DNA from: Nonomuraea sp. NBC_00507
GTDB taxonomy: Bacteria > Actinomycetota > Actinomycetes > Streptosporangiales > Streptosporangiaceae
DNA length: 64,000 nucleotides
NCBI RefSeq assembly: GCF_036013525.1
Contig: NZ_CP107853.1
Coordinates: forward strand, 11,904,001-11,968,000
Direction: 5' to 3'
Part shown: positions 61,177 through 64,000 of the stretch, piece after piece
How the letters are laid out: each line of letters opens with the position of its first letter
Numbering within the stretch: the stretch's first letter is position 1
The notes under the pieces: model-generated
Database searches by the model: none
What the model was told of the DNA's origin: nothing
Seen by the model: the letters and a program-made list of their open reading frames with translations, nothing else
Program-made: the position numbers and the translations under genes

Positions 61177-63897
61177 CTGGCTCTTGAGGTCGGGCGGGAG
61201 GTCGGACCGCTGGCTGATGTTCAGCTTGCGATAGACGCGGGTCAGATGTTGTTCGACCGTGCTCACCGTGATGAACAGCTTGGCGGCGATCTCGCGGTTG
61301 GAATAGCCCACCGTGGCCAGGCCGGCGACCCGGCGCTCGGCATCGCTGAGGATGGCCACCACCTTGCTCGCCTCGGTGGTGTACCCGTCGCCCGCGACGC
61401 CCTCGTCGGACAGCGCCCGGCTCAGCGGCCGCGCGCCGCACTCCAGCGCCAGGGCACGCGCACGACCGGCGATGATGCCGGCCCTGCGAAACTCGCCCAC
61501 GCTGTGATAGGCCTCCGTGAGGTCGAACAGCGCCTTGGCCAGCTCGTAGCGGTCGCCACAGGACTGCAGGCGCTCCGATGCCTGGCGGAGCAGCATGGGG
61601 CGGTGCCGCACCTCGCCGGCGGCGGCCAGCAGCCGCATCGCGACGCCGTCGGCACGTGCGGTGCCGGGGCCGGAACGGGTCAGCTGATCCTCGATCAGGC
61701 GACGGGCCTCCTCGCGCTCGCCCATGCGGAGGTGAGCTTCGGCGAGATCGGTCCGCCAGGCGATGAACCCCGGAGTGTCCATCTTCCACGTCACCATGAG
61801 CTGACCGCAGAGCCGGAAGTCGCGCAGCGCCGCCGCGGTGTTGTCGACGGCCAGCTGGTAGCGGCCGCGGGCGTGCAGGTAGTGCAGGCCGAACCTGGTC
61901 TGCAGCATTCCCTCCGGCACCGGCCGGTTGACCTCGGCGAGCCCCTCGTCGTACCGCCCCATCGCGGTGGCGGCCAGCAGCAGACTCGCCAGCGGGCCGC
62001 CCACGGCCACGCCCCAGCTGCCCGGCGGGATGATCTGCAGGGCCCGGCGAGCCTGCGCGGCGGCGTCCTCGAGGTCCCCCTGGCGCAGGGAGATCTCCGC
62101 CCTGATGGCGGTGAGCCGGGCCAGCCTGGCCGGCGCGCCGCCCGTACGCAGCTCGTCGAGGAAGGTGTCGCACCACGGCGTGGCCATGTCGGGCCGGCCG
62201 CCGTAGACGAGCGCGAGCAGCGCGCTCTCCACGGTGTCCATGGACAGGTCGTCCAGGCGGGAGCTGTGCAGGATCCGCTCCGCCGTGCTCGCGGTCTCCT
62301 CGCGGGGGCCGTCGACGAGCACCGAGGCCAGCGCCTTGACCGACTCCAGGCGGCGGCTCACCTGGATCGGCAGCACCGCCTCGCTGGCCTGCTCACGCAC
62401 CGGAGCGGCCAGGTGTGCTAGGAGCGGCGGCGCCGAGCAGCGTAACCACAGCCGTGTCCCCGCGAGTTCGGCCACCGTCTGGGGCTCGGTGTCACCGAGC
62501 TTCTCCAGGTGCTCCAGCACGTCCCCCGCCTCGCCCATCCTGCCGTGCCAGAGCAGCGCCCTGGCGAGCACGACCGCGTCGCCGCCCCGCAGGGCGCCGT
62601 TGTGCAGGGCCTCGGTCAGCTCGGCGAAGTGGCCGGTGCGCGCGTTCGGGTTGATACGCCAGTCGGCGCGCATCAGCAGCGTCACGATCACGGCGCGCCT
62701 GCGCTCGTCCACGCAGCCGCGCAGGGCGAGCTCGAGATAGCCGACGGCGGCTTCGACCTCGCCGTCGGCAAGCCGGGCGTGCGCCGCGGACTCCAGTACG
62801 GGCACCGCCCACGCGGCGTCACTGAAGTCCGCCTCGATGAGCTGCTCGGCCACCGTGACGTCGGCCGCTCCCTCGGCGTACAGCAGCTCGGCGGCCCGCC
62901 TGTGCAGCTGCTGCCGCTTGTCGGCCCCCAGCTCGGCGAGCACCGCTGACCGGCCCGCCTCGTGGCGGAAGCTGCCCGACTCCAGCAGGCCCGCGGTCTC
63001 CAGCCAGTGGATCGACAGGGGCACCGGCGTGCTGTCGGAGTCGGCCAGCCGCCCGACGAGCGCGGGATCATCGAGCGCCGCCAGCCAACTGGCCACCTCG
63101 AGCAGTACGGGATCGGCTCGGTGGAGACAGGACAGCACGGCTTCGCCGTACCGCTCGGCGGGCCAGGCGCCGCCCGACTCGGCATCATCCAGCAGCCCGC
63201 CCACCAGGATCGGGTTGCCGCCGCTGAGCGCGTGCCACTCCGGCGCCAGCCGCTCGGCCGTCTCGTGGCCCAGGCGCACGCTCGCCATGCTCGTCACCGC
63301 GGCGCGCGAGAGCGGCGCCAGTCGTACGGCGGTGCAGTGCGGCTGCCTCAGCATCTCCGTGGGGAAGAACCTGTGCGCGTGGTGCATGTGGTCGGACTGG
63401 CTGAACACCGCCATGATCGGTGAGAATCGCGCCCTGCGCACGAGGTAGGACAGGCACAGCAACGAGGCGCGGTCGGCGTAGTGGACGTCGTCGACGACGA
63501 TCATCAGCGGGCGACTCTCGGAGAGAGACAGCAGCACCGCGCAGAGCGCGTGCACAATCTCGGCGTCGACCTGTTCGAAGGCGTCCAGGCCCGACTGGGC
63601 GGCCGCTCCCGTGCGCAGCAGGTCCATCACGCGCTCGTGCGCGTCCGGCGTCAGCGGCGCGTTGTAGAAGAGCTGTCCCAGCACGCCCAGGGCGAGGTCG
63701 CTCTCCGCGCGCGACGCCGTCGCCACGAGTGGGAGTGCCCCCAGGTCATGAGCCTGCTCGGCGAAGGCGTGGAGCAGCTCGCTCTTGCCCGTGGCGACGA
63801 CTCCGGTCACCATCGCGACCCTGCTCCTGCCGTCGACGACCTCCGCGAGCAGGCCCTGCAGGGATGCCAGCGCCGCGTCTCTTTCGATGAGTCTCAT
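61147..63897 (-). CDS. LAL-family LuxR regulator (AAA ATPase + LuxR HTH)
   Basis: A 916-residue large ATP-binding LuxR regulator. Walker A is Gly-Val-Val-Ala-Thr-Gly-Lys38-Ser (32-39), Walker B Met-Ile-Val-Val-Asp-Asp-Val-His near 135. A long TPR-like middle follows, and a C-terminal LuxR helix-turn-helix (Asn-Arg-Glu-Ile-Ala-Ala-Lys-Leu-Phe, Val-Ser-Thr-Val-Glu-Gln-His). LAL regulators often switch on antibiotic clusters. ATG 63897 is behind GAGGGG; a GTG at 63912 is possible. The 103 bases from here to the window edge are AT-richer and hold no gene, presumably its promoter. Confidence 0.9.
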   Translation of the reverse strand: MRLIERDAALASLQGLLAEVVDGRSRVAMVTGVVATGKSELLHAFAEQAHDLGALPLVATASRAESDLALGVLGQLFYNAPLTPDAHERVMDLLRTGAAAQSGLDAFEQVDAEIVHALCAVLLSLSESRPLMIVVDDVHYADRASLLCLSYLVRRARFSPIMAVFSQSDHMHHAHRFFPTEMLRQPHCTAVRLAPLSRAAVTSMASVRLGHETAERLAPEWHALSGGNPILVGGLLDDAESGGAWPAERYGEAVLSCLHRADPVLLEVASWLAALDDPALVGRLADSDSTPVPLSIHWLETAGLLESGSFRHEAGRSAVLAELGADKRQQLHRRAAELLYAEGAADVTVAEQLIEADFSDAAWAVPVLESAAHARLADGEVEAAVGYLELALRGCVDERRRAVIVTLLMRADWRINPNARTGHFAELTEALHNGALRGGDAVVLARALLWHGRMGEAGDVLEHLEKLGDTEPQTVAELAGTRLWLRCSAPPLLAHLAAPVREQASEAVLPIQVSRRLESVKALASVLVDGPREETASTAERILHSSRLDDLSMDTVESALLALVYGGRPDMATPWCDTFLDELRTGGAPARLARLTAIRAEISLRQGDLEDAAAQARRALQIIPPGSWGVAVGGPLASLLLAATAMGRYDEGLAEVNRPVPEGMLQTRFGLHYLHARGRYQLAVDNTAAALRDFRLCGQLMVTWKMDTPGFIAWRTDLAEAHLRMGEREEARRLIEDQLTRSGPGTARADGVAMRLLAAAGEVRHRPMLLRQASERLQSCGDRYELAKALFDLTEAYHSVGEFRRAGIIAGRARALALECGARPLSRALSDEGVAGDGYTTEASKVVAILSDAERRVAGLATVGYSNREIAAKLFITVSTVEQHLTRVYRKLNISQRSDLPPDLKSQSGHALVPVQ

Positions 63898-64000
63898 GCC
63901 GAATCCCCTCACAATAGCGAGAACGGTATTTTGAGACGGGCGGGAATATGCATTTCCATTGGTATTCCCCCATGCCTCACAACCTCTCCCGGAAGCATTT

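Overview
The window is about 64 kb of very GC-rich DNA with dense, often overlapping genes and frequent GTG/TTG starts. Its families (CGNR zinc fingers, SCO6745-type and DUF6745 proteins, a SARP regulator, a LAL-type LuxR regulator, an EfeUOB operon behind an IdeR/DmdR-type iron box) point to a filamentous actinomycete. A Streptosporangiaceae member such as Nonomuraea fits, but that genus is only an inference. No rRNA genes or CRISPR arrays were seen. There is one tRNA.

Layout. 1-3.7 kb: a truncated gene, then iron-regulated efeUOB. 3.8-9.8 kb: a tightly coupled six-gene cluster of the STM4011-STM4015 type (two leucine-rich-repeat STM4015 paralogues, an ATP-grasp-like STM4014, a sulfatase-fold STM4013, two radical SAM proteins). 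Its function is unknown and it is the most interesting system here. 9.8-16 kb: a broken VanX-type dipeptidase, two secreted cell-wall hydrolases sharing near-identical 165-bp repeat arrays, a DUF6745 pair and a broken Phd/YefM-like antitoxin relative. 16-21 kb: CGNR regulator, arginase-family hydrolase, DUF4434-like protein, SDR, and an FAD monooxygenase with a three-site operator. 21.2-27.2 kb: a GlpSTPQUV-type glycerol ABC importer. 27.3-39 kb: a LacI-controlled divergent sugar-acid locus. The minus arm holds LacI, an ABC sugar importer, an oxidoreductase and a hydrolase. The plus arm holds an SDR epimerase/dehydrogenase, KdgD, an enolase-superfamily dehydratase and a Gfo/Idh-DUF6807 fusion, consistent with oxidative uronate/aldarate breakdown. 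39-54 kb: acyltransferase, acyl-CoA dehydrogenase, quinone reductase, a secreted Asp-rich protein/two-component/DUF4956/VTC operon, an SDR pair, TPP-riboswitch-controlled thiC, and assorted single genes. 54-64 kb: regulators (SARP, receiver, LuxR two-component pair, LAL), tRNA-Arg(CCG) with a recombinase remnant, and a phosphopantetheinyl transferase. This last block suggests the edge of a specialised-metabolite locus beyond the window.

Regulation visible in the DNA: an iron box, a TPP riboswitch, a set of LacI-type operators, a triple operator wrapped around a good promoter, 11-bp direct repeats before the SARP gene, and several strong terminator hairpins. Four loci carry small duplications or minisatellites that alter start or stop codons. 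Three genes appear as broken relics. Gene functions are read from motifs and family resemblance by eye. No database search was run.
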